A stretch of DNA of 16,858 nt, taken from the NCBI GenBank assembly GCA_041912175.1, contig JAYRNN010000360.1, forward strand, positions 1 to 16,858, read 5' to 3'. Positions 7,554 to 15,579 of the stretch are shown piece by piece. The stretch comes from CAZAGA01 sp041912175 (GTDB taxonomy: Bacteria; Chloroflexota; Anaerolineae; Anaerolineales; UBA4823). Under the pieces are notes generated by a model. It saw only the letters and a list, made by a program, of their open reading frames with translations, did no database searches and was not told where the DNA came from. Position 1 is the stretch's first letter. Each line of letters opens with the position of its first letter. The translations under genes were made by a program, and so were the position numbers.

Positions 7554-7747
7554 TCCTACCTCTCAACGAAATCGTGCTCGGTAAGCGGCGCATCACCGCC
7601 GATACCGCCCTGCGCTTGGCGCGCTACTTCGGCACATCGCCCCAGTTTTGGATGGGCCTGCAGAACGATTACGATTTGGATGTGGCTGCCGATAACCTCG
7701 GCAACAGGCTGGATGTCGAGGTCCGGCCTATGGCGGTATCTAGATAA
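7547..7747 (+). pseudogene. higA: N-terminally truncated HigA-type XRE antitoxin relic
   Basis: The 66-codon frame reads LNEIVLGKRRITADTALRLARYFGTSPQFWMGLQNDYDLDVA, the very conserved second half of HigA/VapI-family antitoxins, and continues with a normal C-terminal tail (LGNRLDVEVRPM). Complete relatives have about 95-105 residues. The first 35 or so, containing the first helices of the DNA-binding domain, are absent. A TAA stands directly before the ATG at 7547, so the missing part is not in frame upstream. No HigB toxin gene is next to it. No ribosome-binding site is visible. The fragment abuts the promoter of the divergent LuxR gene, so a rearrangement probably removed its 5' half. A short expressed peptide cannot be excluded. 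Confidence 0.75.
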
Positions 7748-7839
7748 TATATTATAGGGGACTCATCGTATTCCTATCCCGAGTAAAACAACAGATAGTG
7801 TGTGTCTCCTTCCTGTAGTGGGCGGCAAGGTTGTGCAAT

Positions 7840-7878
7840 CAGGCGCCGTCCGTGGCTGGGGCCCTTGGACGGCGCCTG
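7840..7878 (-). terminator. perfect 12-bp hairpin after the lipoprotein gene
   Basis: CAGGCGCCGTCC (7840-7851) and GGACGGCGCCTG (7867-7878) are exact inverted repeats around a 15-base loop. The hairpin lies 48 bases beyond the stop of the minus-strand lipoprotein gene. It is very GC-rich and should be a stable RNA structure, but no T-tract follows it on either strand, so it may act as a 3' stabiliser or a Rho-assisted terminator rather than a classic intrinsic one. The remaining 7748-7925 interval contains an AT-rich patch (TAATATATTATA at about 7747) and no gene. Confidence 0.5.
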
Positions 7879-7925
7879 GATAAACGTGGGCTGCGTAGTG
7901 GCGAGCTGGTGTTTCAGATCAAATT

Positions 7926-10631
7926 TCATTTACCTTCCAGCTTCATCAAATTCTGGACCAGGAACACGCGGCTGCCGTTGGCTATCATAGAGTTGCCAAC
8001 ATCCTGCATGTTATTGCGATTGATAGATAGGGATCCATCTCTTGCGGAGAGTACCAGCTCTTTACCCAGCAGATTGATAACGGTGCGGTCGGGTTCGTAG
8101 TTATCACCGTCGACATCTCCTCCCAGAGTATACGGAGGATAGTACCCCTCAACAATATAAGAACTCAGGAAATCACCCAGGGCTTTGGGATCAGCCATAA
8201 GTGCGTCAAGCTGGTCTTTTGGCAGACTGGCGAATGCTTTATCGGTTGGCGCGAAGATTAGATGCGGCCCACCGTTCGTAAGCAGGTCGGTGAGACCGGC
8301 GGTCTTGACAGCAGTCAGGAAAGTGTCAAATGACGGTACGTCACCGTTCTTGCCATGCTGGTCGCTAAATCCTTGCAGGAATTCGCTCATATTCAAATCG
8401 CTTGTTCGTGGACTGTCGCCGGACCATTGACTTCTATTTGTAGGGCTATTGTACCAACCGTGAAAACAGTCGAATGAATCAACCCCTGGCCAGGTCCACT
8501 TTGAACCAGTATCTGGCCAGGTCCACCACCCGCCGCTACGAGTCTTAATCACCTTACCGTTCACGTTCTCACCGATATTGAATTCCTTGAAAACTGCTGG
8601 CTGGATGGAAGCAGCGTACCCGCCATAGGGCACGTTCATTTCTCCCACGCCATCCAACAAAAAGCTGATTCCAGTAGAATTTAATACATTGTTGACCGTT
8701 ATATGGCCGGCGCTGTCCGGCGATACGCCCGCTTTCTGGAGAGCCACCGTCTCATCAATCACCAAACCCTGACGCATGGTCCCATCGGCCTCCCCCATTA
8801 CTACCAGGGTATAACGATGACCCGCTTCAAGGCTCACGTCCAGCGGGCCGAGGAAAGGTGTGTCGAGGCCCTTACCGGTGGGCACAACTGCCACGCTAAC
8901 AGTCCCTGGCGCAAGGTATTCGTAACGGGTCACAGATGAAGTTGGAACATTGGTCAGGGGCACGTCTGCGACCACAGGTATCTCGCCGTTTATGTAGATA
9001 TCCATGTTTGGCAACGGCTGATCATAAACACACTCACTCACCCGCAGGCGGGCTTGTGTCGCGTCATTTGGCCTGTTCGGGTCGAAGACCGCCGTTGGGG
9101 TGTTGGTCAAGGCGCTCTCGCTGGCGGGCACAACATCCGCGCCGCCGGGACGCAGGTCTGGAGCGGTTTGGAAATCGCTTAATGGCACGAGCATTGGGAC
9201 CATGTTCTGCTGACCGCCGTCCTTGATCAACTTCGGCGGGTTGTTCGGCCCGGCGGGTGTCTTGCCATCCGCACCCAGGTAATCCATCTGACCGATGCGG
9301 TCGGCGGAAAGCGTGCGGCGCGCGCCGCCTTGAAAGTCAATCTTCTCGACACCGCCCAGCGGCGCGTAGACAATATTTTCCAGGGTTTTCTTCATCTCCG
9401 CGCCCGTGATGGCGTCGAACCCAACCCGCTTGCCGGTTTGGATATAGGTTTCGATGAATAGGTCGGTGCTCGCCCAGGCCAAGGTGTAGAAGTTGTTGCG
9501 CACTTGTTGCGGGCGCTTGTGCAGATCAGCCTGCTCGGCGATTAATTGAATGCCAGGCTGGTTGGCCTCCGCCCAGGAGCGCAAAGGCAGCGAACCGATC
9601 ATACCGCTCATCGCCGGCAGACCGTCGGCGCGCAGGTTCTCCGCGCCCAGCAAGCCCACCGTAGGATCCATGGCCCAGTTCACCCCTGCCAGCGTGACCT
9701 TGCCCTGCAAACCCATCTCATCCAGTGTCTTAGCCACCAGCGCCGGGCCATCAGCCAGCGAGTTCGTATAAAGGATGTTCGCGCCGGCATCGACCAGTTT
9801 TTGCACCTCAGACTTGTCGATATCGGTGGCGTCGCTTGCAAAGTAGGACGCGCCTGCGTACCCAACTCCAACCGAATTGCAATAGCTCTGGGTCTCGGCC
9901 GTATCGGCAGAGTGAGCCCAGCCTTCATCCCAGCTGATGAAGCCCAGAACAGGTTTTGGAAATAGCTCTGGATGGGCAGCAATGTAATCACACATCGCGC
10001 CGACCTGCTCGACATACAGTGGGTTCGTGCCAAAAATCCAGCCTGGTGTCTGTCCATCTTCACCATATAGAGCGGGAATCGAGCCCACCCGGATCCCGAG
10101 ACCTGGGACTTCATCCTTGGCGAGCTGATCCCGTAAATCCACAGCATCTCCTGAAGCGTAGAGTGCGACCATCACTGGTTTGGGTTCGAGGGCCATATCG
10201 CGGTCATAGATGTCTTGGGGAGACATAACCGTGTTGGCAAAAACCTGCCCAAGAGTGGCGCCACATATTCCGCCATGCGCATTGAAGTACTCGGTGGCGT
10301 CATCGAAACCAGCTTTCAATGGCTGTAGGAAGGTATCGGTCTGTTCGCCAACCAATGCGAGTAAATGGTAGAGGTTCACCGTCTGTCCAGTCAAGTCGAC
10401 GCCAGCAGGGCAGGCGGTGTGCGTGAACGGCATGCTGGCGACCGCAGCGGGCAACGCAGTGGGCGCAGGCGCCTGGGTTGCCGCGGCGCTGGCTGGCGCC
10501 TGGGTAAGCGACTGAATGGTCGTGGGTTGCTCAGGGACCGGCGCCGGGGTTGAGGTTGGCGAAGTGCAGGCGGCCAGAATTAAGGCGGCTGCCGCAACGA
10601 GCAAAGCGATACGAAATAATTTGCCAGACAT
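7926..10631 (-). CDS. lipoprotein with periplasmic-binding, DUF4397-like and C-terminal FAS1 domains
   Basis: The 901-residue product begins with a signal peptide and lipobox (LAAC, Cys22), then a Thr/Pro/Ala-rich linker to about residue 68. Residues about 75-475 resemble type 1 periplasmic (branched-chain amino-acid type) binding proteins: QTVNLYHLLALVGEQTD, GAN-type segments and YTLAWASTDLFIETYIQTG near the end. Residues about 526-690 look like a DUF4397 beta domain (RLRVSECVYDQPLPNMDIYING...). A Trp-rich stretch follows near 700-735. Residues about 765-901 are a fasciclin (FAS1) domain: FDTFLTAVKTAGL, LIFAPTDKAFASLP, and a terminal NG.RVFLVQNLM. FAS1 domains mediate adhesion. ATG 10631 has an excellent ribosome-binding site (AAGGAGG). 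No ABC permease or ATPase gene is nearby, so transport is unproven; a sensory or surface-binding role fits equally. The domain boundaries are my estimate. Confidence 0.88.
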   Translation of the reverse strand: MSGKLFRIALLVAAAALILAACTSPTSTPAPVPEQPTTIQSLTQAPASAAATQAPAPTALPAAVASMPFTHTACPAGVDLTGQTVNLYHLLALVGEQTDTFLQPLKAGFDDATEYFNAHGGICGATLGQVFANTVMSPQDIYDRDMALEPKPVMVALYASGDAVDLRDQLAKDEVPGLGIRVGSIPALYGEDGQTPGWIFGTNPLYVEQVGAMCDYIAAHPELFPKPVLGFISWDEGWAHSADTAETQSYCNSVGVGYAGASYFASDATDIDKSEVQKLVDAGANILYTNSLADGPALVAKTLDEMGLQGKVTLAGVNWAMDPTVGLLGAENLRADGLPAMSGMIGSLPLRSWAEANQPGIQLIAEQADLHKRPQQVRNNFYTLAWASTDLFIETYIQTGKRVGFDAITGAEMKKTLENIVYAPLGGVEKIDFQGGARRTLSADRIGQMDYLGADGKTPAGPNNPPKLIKDGGQQNMVPMLVPLSDFQTAPDLRPGGADVVPASESALTNTPTAVFDPNRPNDATQARLRVSECVYDQPLPNMDIYINGEIPVVADVPLTNVPTSSVTRYEYLAPGTVSVAVVPTGKGLDTPFLGPLDVSLEAGHRYTLVVMGEADGTMRQGLVIDETVALQKAGVSPDSAGHITVNNVLNSTGISFLLDGVGEMNVPYGGYAASIQPAVFKEFNIGENVNGKVIKTRSGGWWTWPDTGSKWTWPGVDSFDCFHGWYNSPTNRSQWSGDSPRTSDLNMSEFLQGFSDQHGKNGDVPSFDTFLTAVKTAGLTDLLTNGGPHLIFAPTDKAFASLPKDQLDALMADPKALGDFLSSYIVEGYYPPYTLGGDVDGDNYEPDRTVINLLGKELVLSARDGSLSINRNNMQDVGNSMIANGSRVFLVQNLMKLEGK

Positions 10632-10652
10632 AGTTCCTCCTTTTTAGATCTG

Positions 10653-10685
10653 AGATCCTAAGGGTCTCCGAGACCCTTAGGATCT
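10653..10685 (-). terminator. perfect 33-base palindromic hairpin between the secreted protein and lipoprotein genes
   Basis: Two exact 16-base arms (AGATCCTAAGGGTCTC, 10653-10668, and its complement at 10670-10685) flank one central base. It lies 32 bases after the stop of the secreted-protein gene and about a dozen bases before the ribosome-binding site of the lipoprotein gene. It could end or attenuate transcription from the upstream gene, or shape the leader of the lipoprotein mRNA. No T-run follows on the minus strand (the next bases are CAGATCTAAAAAGG), so a classic intrinsic terminator is uncertain. Confidence 0.55.
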
Positions 10686-10717
10686 GGTTTAGCCGGGGGG
10701 AATATATCGTCAGGCCA

Positions 10718-11293
10718 TCATGGTGTGATGGTAATATCATCCGTGTAATTATCGATGAAGGTTCCTGAGTACATGATTTTCGGGAAATGCTGGCCCTGAT
10801 CATCTGTACAGATTTGCGTCCCGTCGGTGACCGGATGGCTCAATGTGTCAAAAAACCAAAGATGGTAGGTTCCGGGAGCTAACTTGCCAACATTTATGTC
10901 AAAGAACGACCGATAAAACGGCCCGGTTGGACAATGGTAACCTAATTCTTCGCTTGAACGTCTATCGATTGGCGACCAGAGGCTGGCTGCATCTTGCGGT
11001 TTTATACTAAATTTGACATTGTCCCCCCAGAAGGCAGCATCGATCGAAGTGGCTTTGACAAATTCTTTAACCAGCCCGGGCGCGACTGCCGACCATCCAT
11101 AACCCACGGTGTACGAGCTACAATCGGAATTAGAAAATGTTTGAAATTCCTCATAGGCTAAAATGCGACAAACTTTTCCTGTTTGTGCAGAGGCTCCCTG
11201 GAAAATCCCAAAAATCAGGCCCAGGCAGAGCACAGATGTGAGCAAGACTCTTTTTGTAGAGCCGGACAAATTGGACAAACGGTTGATGAACAT
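10718..11293 (-). CDS. secreted protein of unknown function
   Basis: The 191-residue protein has an N-terminal signal peptide: basic start (NRLSNLSGSTKR), a hydrophobic core VLLTSVLCLGLIFGIF and a likely cleavage site ASA-QT near residue 36. The mature part (about 155 residues) is polar, with many aromatic residues and four Cys (in KVCRI, SDCSS, GYHCP and QICTD) that could form disulfides. Its predicted beta-rich pattern (FFDINVGKLAPGTYHLWFFDTLSHP) recalls a small sandwich domain, but I recognise no family. ATG 11293 is preceded by AAGGAG. The lipoprotein gene follows in the same direction after a strong hairpin. The gene is divergent from the XRE-nSTAND1-WD40 gene, with which it shares a 213-base intergenic region. 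Confidence 0.75.
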   Translation of the reverse strand: MFINRLSNLSGSTKRVLLTSVLCLGLIFGIFQGASAQTGKVCRILAYEEFQTFSNSDCSSYTVGYGWSAVAPGLVKEFVKATSIDAAFWGDNVKFSIKPQDAASLWSPIDRRSSEELGYHCPTGPFYRSFFDINVGKLAPGTYHLWFFDTLSHPVTDGTQICTDDQGQHFPKIMYSGTFIDNYTDDITITP

Positions 11294-11330
11294 TTTTCTC
11301 TCCTTGATCTGTTGTCTAAGTTGGTTGGGC

Positions 11331-11348
11331 TTGATCTGCTTGGATCAA
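11331..11348. promoter_or_regulatory. TTGATC-N6-GATCAA dyad in the divergent intergenic region
   Basis: TTGATC (11331-11336) and GATCAA (11343-11348) form an inverted repeat with a 6-base spacer, framed by GGGC at 11327-11330 and GCCC at 11351-11354. A further TTGATCTG copy lies at 11304-11311. The dyad is 38 bases upstream of the secreted-protein start. It could be an operator for a dimeric repressor; the XRE domain of the divergent gene is a candidate binder by position only. Confidence 0.3.
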
Positions 11349-11454
11349 TGCGCCCTTTCGATAAGAATATACGCTATCCCCTGGCAAAACATATGACATT
11401 TCTTACCAAATAGATAAATTGGGTAAATTAACTACTAAATAACCGATTAAGTTA

Positions 11455-11460
11455 TATAAT
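11455..11460 (+). promoter_or_regulatory. -10 box of the XRE-nSTAND1-WD40 gene
   Basis: A perfect TATAAT lies 47 bases before the ATG at 11507, in an AT-rich stretch (11400-11460), and would place the transcript start near 11467 with a 40-base leader. No good -35 box is found at 16-18 bases; TTAACT at 11429 is 20 bases away. A weak -35 may mean that an activator is needed. Confidence 0.45.
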
Positions 11461-11506
11461 AGAACAAGATTTGCCGCCTGGTTTAGCTGGTTCACTGAGG
11501 AGGAAA

Positions 11507-14500
11507 ATGTCTAACCAAGCTTTGTCTCCCGAATCGTTCCAAACTTTTGGCGAGCTGCTTAAATATCTCCGCCGTCGCGAACAACTGACCCAGCTCGAGC
11601 TCTCCATCGCCGTCGGCTACAGCGAAGCGCAAATCAGCCGGCTGGAACAGAACCGGCGCCTGCCCGATGTAGCTGCCTTCCAAGCGCTATTTATTCCGGC
11701 CCTGCATCTTGAAGATGAGCCTGAACTGACAGCCCGTTTCATACGATTGGCCCAGACCGCGCGGCTGGAAGACGCCCCTGCGGCTGGCGTTGCGCCATAC
11801 AAAGGGCTATTATTTTTCGACCAGGCGGATGCCGGCCTTTTCTTCGGCCGTGAAGCCCTCACCGCGCACCTGGCAGAGCGGGTAACCGATCTCGCCAGGA
11901 AGGCTTCGTCGCGCTTCCTGGCGGTGGTCGGCGCCTCCGGCAGCGGCAAATCCTCGCTCGTGCGCGCCGGGCTGGCGGTGGCTTTGCAGCGCCTCGGCTG
12001 GGAGATTCACATCCTCACTCCCACTACCAACCCAATGAAAATGTTGGCGGCGAACGATAACCTGCCAGGCGCACAAACCGATAAAAATTGCTTGATTCTC
12101 GTGGATCAATTTGAAGAAACGTTCACCCTGTGCCGGGACGAAAATGAGCGTTCCGAATTTATTGAAAGATTGATTTCCATCGCCGGCGAACAACCGGCGA
12201 AAACTACCGTAGTCATCGCACTACGCGCCGATTTTTACTCCCACTGCGCGCAATACCCGCTTTTACGCACCGCCGTCGCCGCCGAGCAGGAATATATCGG
12301 CCAGATGACCAGCGAAGAATTGCGCCGCGCCATCCAAGAGCCCGCCAAACGCGATGGCTGGGAATTTGAACCCGGCCTGGTGGACATCTTATTGAGCGAT
12401 ATCGGCGCGGATGGCATGGGCCAGCCCGAACCCGGCGCACTGCCCTTGCTTTCCCACGCCCTGTTGGCCACCTGGGAGCGCCGCCGCGGGCGGACTTTTA
12501 CCCTGGCTGGCTATCATGCTTCAGGCGGTGTGCGCGGCGCCATTGCCGAGACGGCCGAGAGCGTCTTCACCGACCAGCTCAATCAAGCCCAACAAGAGCT
12601 TGCGCATGACATCTTTCTGCGCCTGACCGAGCTGGGCGAAGGCACCGAAGATACCCGCCGGCGAGCTTCATTGACTGAGCTGGCGCATCAACCCGCACAA
12701 GCGGTCCAATTGCGGGCGGTGCTGGACACCCTCGCTGAAGCGCGATTGATCACATTAAACGAGGACACGGCCGAGGTGGCGCACGAAGCCTTGATCCGCG
12801 AATGGCAGCGGCTGCACGAATGGCTGTCGCAGGACCGGGAAGGTTTGCTACTGCACCGACATCTGACCGATACGGCGCTCGAATGGGAAGCGCGCGGCAA
12901 GGATGCCGCCGAGTTATATCGCGGGGCGCGCCTGGCGCAGACGCGCGATTGGGCTGCGGCCAATCCAGAACGATTAAACCAGGCAGAACGCGACTTTCTC
13001 GCCGCCTCGATCGAGCTGGAACAACACGAGGCATTGGAGCGCGAAGCCCAGCGCCAGCGCGAGCTGGAGGCGGCTCAGCACCTGGCCGAAACCGAGAGAC
13101 AAAGGGCGGCCGAGCAAGCCAGTGCAGCCCGCCGTTTGCGCCGGCGGGCGCTTGTCCTGGCCGGCGCTGCCAGCCTGGCAGCCCTGCTGGCAGTGGCGGC
13201 AGTACTGATCGGCCTGGCCGCCAATAATAACGCCCGCCGGTCCAACGCCCACCAGTTAGCCTCGGCCGCCGAAGCCGGCCTGGGAGTAGATTCGGGGCAG
13301 AGCATCTCGTTGACTTTGCAGTCCCTTCAAATCCAACCTGAGGTGGACACATATTCACTCCTGCATCGAGCCCTATTCTCCTCGCACCTGCGCTCCAGCG
13401 TCCAGGCGCATATCGGTGACGTGGAGAATATTGCCATCAACCCGGCCGGCGATCGCCTGGCGACCACCACCGGCGGGGGAAAGGTTAAAGTATGGCGGGT
13501 GGACGGCGGAGTCATCGACCCTGTCCCGCTGCTGGCGTTGGATGGTCTTAATCAGGGCTGTATCAGTCCCTGGGGGAGCAAGTTGATGTTCTCACCCGAT
13601 GGCAGCCGCCTGGCGGTCGCGGGCTGCAATCCCTACATCAGCCTGCTGGATGCGCATACCGGCGAACTGATCCGAGAGTTCACTCCAGATTGGGAGGAGC
13701 TGCTAGGCCTGGGCTTCAGCCCGGATGGGCGCTGGCTGGCCGCCTATGCTGAAACCGGTCAGGTAACCATATGGGACCTCGAAAATGGGCAGAGCCTGCT
13801 GACTTTCCGGGCGCACGAGCCCGGCCAGGAATTTACCGCTATGACCTGTTTCGATTTTAGCCCGGACGGACGGCGCCTGGCCACCGGCGGCAAGGATGGC
13901 GAAGTGAAGCTCTGGAGCCTGGAAAATGGGCCGGGCGAGCTGCACGCCAGCTTAATCGCCCAGGCGGCGCAGAATAATGAGGGGCTTGTTCAAGCCCTGC
14001 ATTTCAGCCCAGATGGCCTCCAACTGGCGGAAGCCACCCTGGCAGCCATTCATATTCTTGATCTAGCTCCTCTGATTTCCGGACTGCCAGGCGCCGACCT
14101 GGTAAAAATCCCGTTAGATAAAAACACCGTCAGGATTAATCACCTGTATTTTACCCCTACCGGCGACCGCCTGATTACCTCCGAGATTGGAACCCTTATG
14201 AACCTCGCGGATATGAGACCGCTTGAGAACGAGATCCAAATATGGGATGCAGCCAGCGGTTTTTTGCTTCGCAGCATCCTGCCTGAGCAGAAAATATTTG
14301 CCGGAGTGCTCTCACCGGACGGGAGTACCTATTTTTCAGCCCACGTGGGTGGGGAAATTCATTCCTGGGATATTTCAAACCTGGGCAGCCCGGAGGGGTT
14401 GGCTGCTTCTGCTGGCGCCAGCGGCGGCGCGCCCCACCTCAGCCCGGACGGGAAATGGCTGCTCGGGATGAGCCAGGTCGAACTGATGGGAGGCAATTAC

Positions 14501-15400
14501 CAGTTTACCTGGCAGCAGATCGACGACAGTCAGGCGGCTCCATCCGGTCATTTTACGATCAGCCTGGGTGAACGCCAGAACATGGTTTTGGTTAATAAAA
14601 ACCTCTCCCGCATTGTGGCGGTTGACCTGCATAATCTCTGTCATGTTTATGATGCGGCAAACGGCGAACTGTTGAAAGAATTTCAACTTGGCCCAGCAGG
14701 GCTGCTCGGTGTAACTATACTCCTAAACAAAGATGCCTCCCGGCTGCTGATGTGGTCGGATTATGCCTGGACGGATACTTTGGTCGAATTTTGGGATGTC
14801 CCTGCCGGAAAGCGGCTTTCCCAATTCCATATCGCCGATTCAGCGTTCTTAATCACCTTAAGCCCGGATGCCCAGTTGATCCTAACCTACGCGTCGAACG
14901 GCGGAGAAACTCTCATCCACTGGTGGAATCTGGCCACCGGCCAGCAAATCAAGGAAATGGACCCGGGACATGGCCGGGTTTATGGGGTGGCATTCACGCC
15001 CGATGTCAAATACTGGCTTTCCTGGGGCGAAGATCGAACCGTCAAGATCCACGAAACTGCCACCGACCGGCTGGTGCGCAGCATAAGCCTCGGCGCTCAA
15101 ATTAACTCCCTCATCCTCAACCCCGACGGCCGCATGATTGCAGTCAGCCTGGCTACGGCCCAAACCGCAATCTACTCGATTGAAGATGGGCAGGAGCTAG
15201 CGGTCCTGCCAGGCACAGCGCTCGATTTCCTGCCCGATGACCAGGCTGTGCTTAACAGTGTCTCCGGCGACCCGACGGTCTATGCCTTTACCTTGAATAA
15301 TAACGACCTGGTCCGCCTGGCCTGCGACCGGTTAAGTCACATAACTGCGTCGAATGACGCCGCGCCCGATCAGCTTAAGATATGCCAGGCGAAGGGCTAA
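11507..15400 (+). CDS. XRE-HTH / nSTAND1 NTPase / transmembrane / 14-repeat WD40 protein
   Basis: The protein has 1297 residues. Residues about 10-70 are an XRE helix-turn-helix (FGELLKYLRRREQLTQLELSIAVGYSEAQISRLE). The nSTAND1 NTPase starts at APYKGLLFFDQADAGLFFGRE (near 100), with Walker A GASGSGKSS (about 142-150), Walker B LILVDQFEE (about 196-204), then ALRADFY, GALPLLSHALLATWE and VAHEALIREW. A charged Glu/Ala/Arg coiled coil leads to RRLRRRA and one hydrophobic helix (about 548-570). From about 634 to the end I count 14 WD40-like repeats (FSPDG..LA...V.IWD), enough for two seven-bladed propellers. STAND proteins are ATP switches in signalling, cell death and defence. The arginine cluster before the helix predicts the NTPase and HTH in the cytoplasm and the propellers outside, which is inference. 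ATG 11507 is chosen over TTG 11471 because GAGGAGG precedes it and XRE homology starts there. Its target genes are unknown. Confidence 0.92.
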   Translation: MSNQALSPESFQTFGELLKYLRRREQLTQLELSIAVGYSEAQISRLEQNRRLPDVAAFQALFIPALHLEDEPELTARFIRLAQTARLEDAPAAGVAPYKGLLFFDQADAGLFFGREALTAHLAERVTDLARKASSRFLAVVGASGSGKSSLVRAGLAVALQRLGWEIHILTPTTNPMKMLAANDNLPGAQTDKNCLILVDQFEETFTLCRDENERSEFIERLISIAGEQPAKTTVVIALRADFYSHCAQYPLLRTAVAAEQEYIGQMTSEELRRAIQEPAKRDGWEFEPGLVDILLSDIGADGMGQPEPGALPLLSHALLATWERRRGRTFTLAGYHASGGVRGAIAETAESVFTDQLNQAQQELAHDIFLRLTELGEGTEDTRRRASLTELAHQPAQAVQLRAVLDTLAEARLITLNEDTAEVAHEALIREWQRLHEWLSQDREGLLLHRHLTDTALEWEARGKDAAELYRGARLAQTRDWAAANPERLNQAERDFLAASIELEQHEALEREAQRQRELEAAQHLAETERQRAAEQASAARRLRRRALVLAGAASLAALLAVAAVLIGLAANNNARRSNAHQLASAAEAGLGVDSGQSISLTLQSLQIQPEVDTYSLLHRALFSSHLRSSVQAHIGDVENIAINPAGDRLATTTGGGKVKVWRVDGGVIDPVPLLALDGLNQGCISPWGSKLMFSPDGSRLAVAGCNPYISLLDAHTGELIREFTPDWEELLGLGFSPDGRWLAAYAETGQVTIWDLENGQSLLTFRAHEPGQEFTAMTCFDFSPDGRRLATGGKDGEVKLWSLENGPGELHASLIAQAAQNNEGLVQALHFSPDGLQLAEATLAAIHILDLAPLISGLPGADLVKIPLDKNTVRINHLYFTPTGDRLITSEIGTLMNLADMRPLENEIQIWDAASGFLLRSILPEQKIFAGVLSPDGSTYFSAHVGGEIHSWDISNLGSPEGLAASAGASGGAPHLSPDGKWLLGMSQVELMGGNYQFTWQQIDDSQAAPSGHFTISLGERQNMVLVNKNLSRIVAVDLHNLCHVYDAANGELLKEFQLGPAGLLGVTILLNKDASRLLMWSDYAWTDTLVEFWDVPAGKRLSQFHIADSAFLITLSPDAQLILTYASNGGETLIHWWNLATGQQIKEMDPGHGRVYGVAFTPDVKYWLSWGEDRTVKIHETATDRLVRSISLGAQINSLILNPDGRMIAVSLATAQTAIYSIEDGQELAVLPGTALDFLPDDQAVLNSVSGDPTVYAFTLNNNDLVRLACDRLSHITASNDAAPDQLKICQAKG

Positions 15401-15559
15401 TAATCTGATATGATTTACTACTTCTCGGCAAGAATCCGTGTCAACATACCGATAGGCGATTTTAGAAATTGCTTTTAAACCCCGAGAGAATAACTGGGAT
15501 ATAGAGGCAGATAGCAGATAGACTAGTACCTGTGTCAAAATCCTGTTGCAGATGTCTGA

Positions 15560-15579
15560 CAAGACAAGCACTTGTCTTG
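15560..15579. promoter_or_regulatory. 9-bp perfect dyad upstream of or at the DUF1801 start
   Basis: CAAGACAAG and CTTGTCTTG are exact inverted repeats around two bases. GTTGCA at 15545-15550 and TGCAAC at 15578-15583 form a second, wider pair. The dyad lies 160 bases after the WD40 gene stop and overlaps the first possible start of the DUF1801 gene. No T-tract follows, so an operator is as likely as a terminator. The rest of 15401-15571 shows no gene. Confidence 0.3.

Noticed and set aside
7547..7747. Complete toxin-antitoxin module
   Set aside because: Only the second half of a HigA-like antitoxin is present and there is no toxin gene on either side.
7926..10631. Part of a branched-chain amino-acid ABC transporter operon
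   Set aside because: No permease or ATPase genes in the window, and the protein carries extra DUF4397-like and FAS1 domains.
12750..13358. 202-codon minus-strand frame inside the XRE-nSTAND1-WD40 gene
   Set aside because: Low-complexity Arg/Pro/Ala translation, antisense to a well-supported coding region with conserved motifs.
13410..15330. DNA tandem repeat array
   Set aside because: The periodic FSPDG motifs reflect WD40-like protein repeats; the DNA copies are too diverged to be a repeat array or CRISPR.
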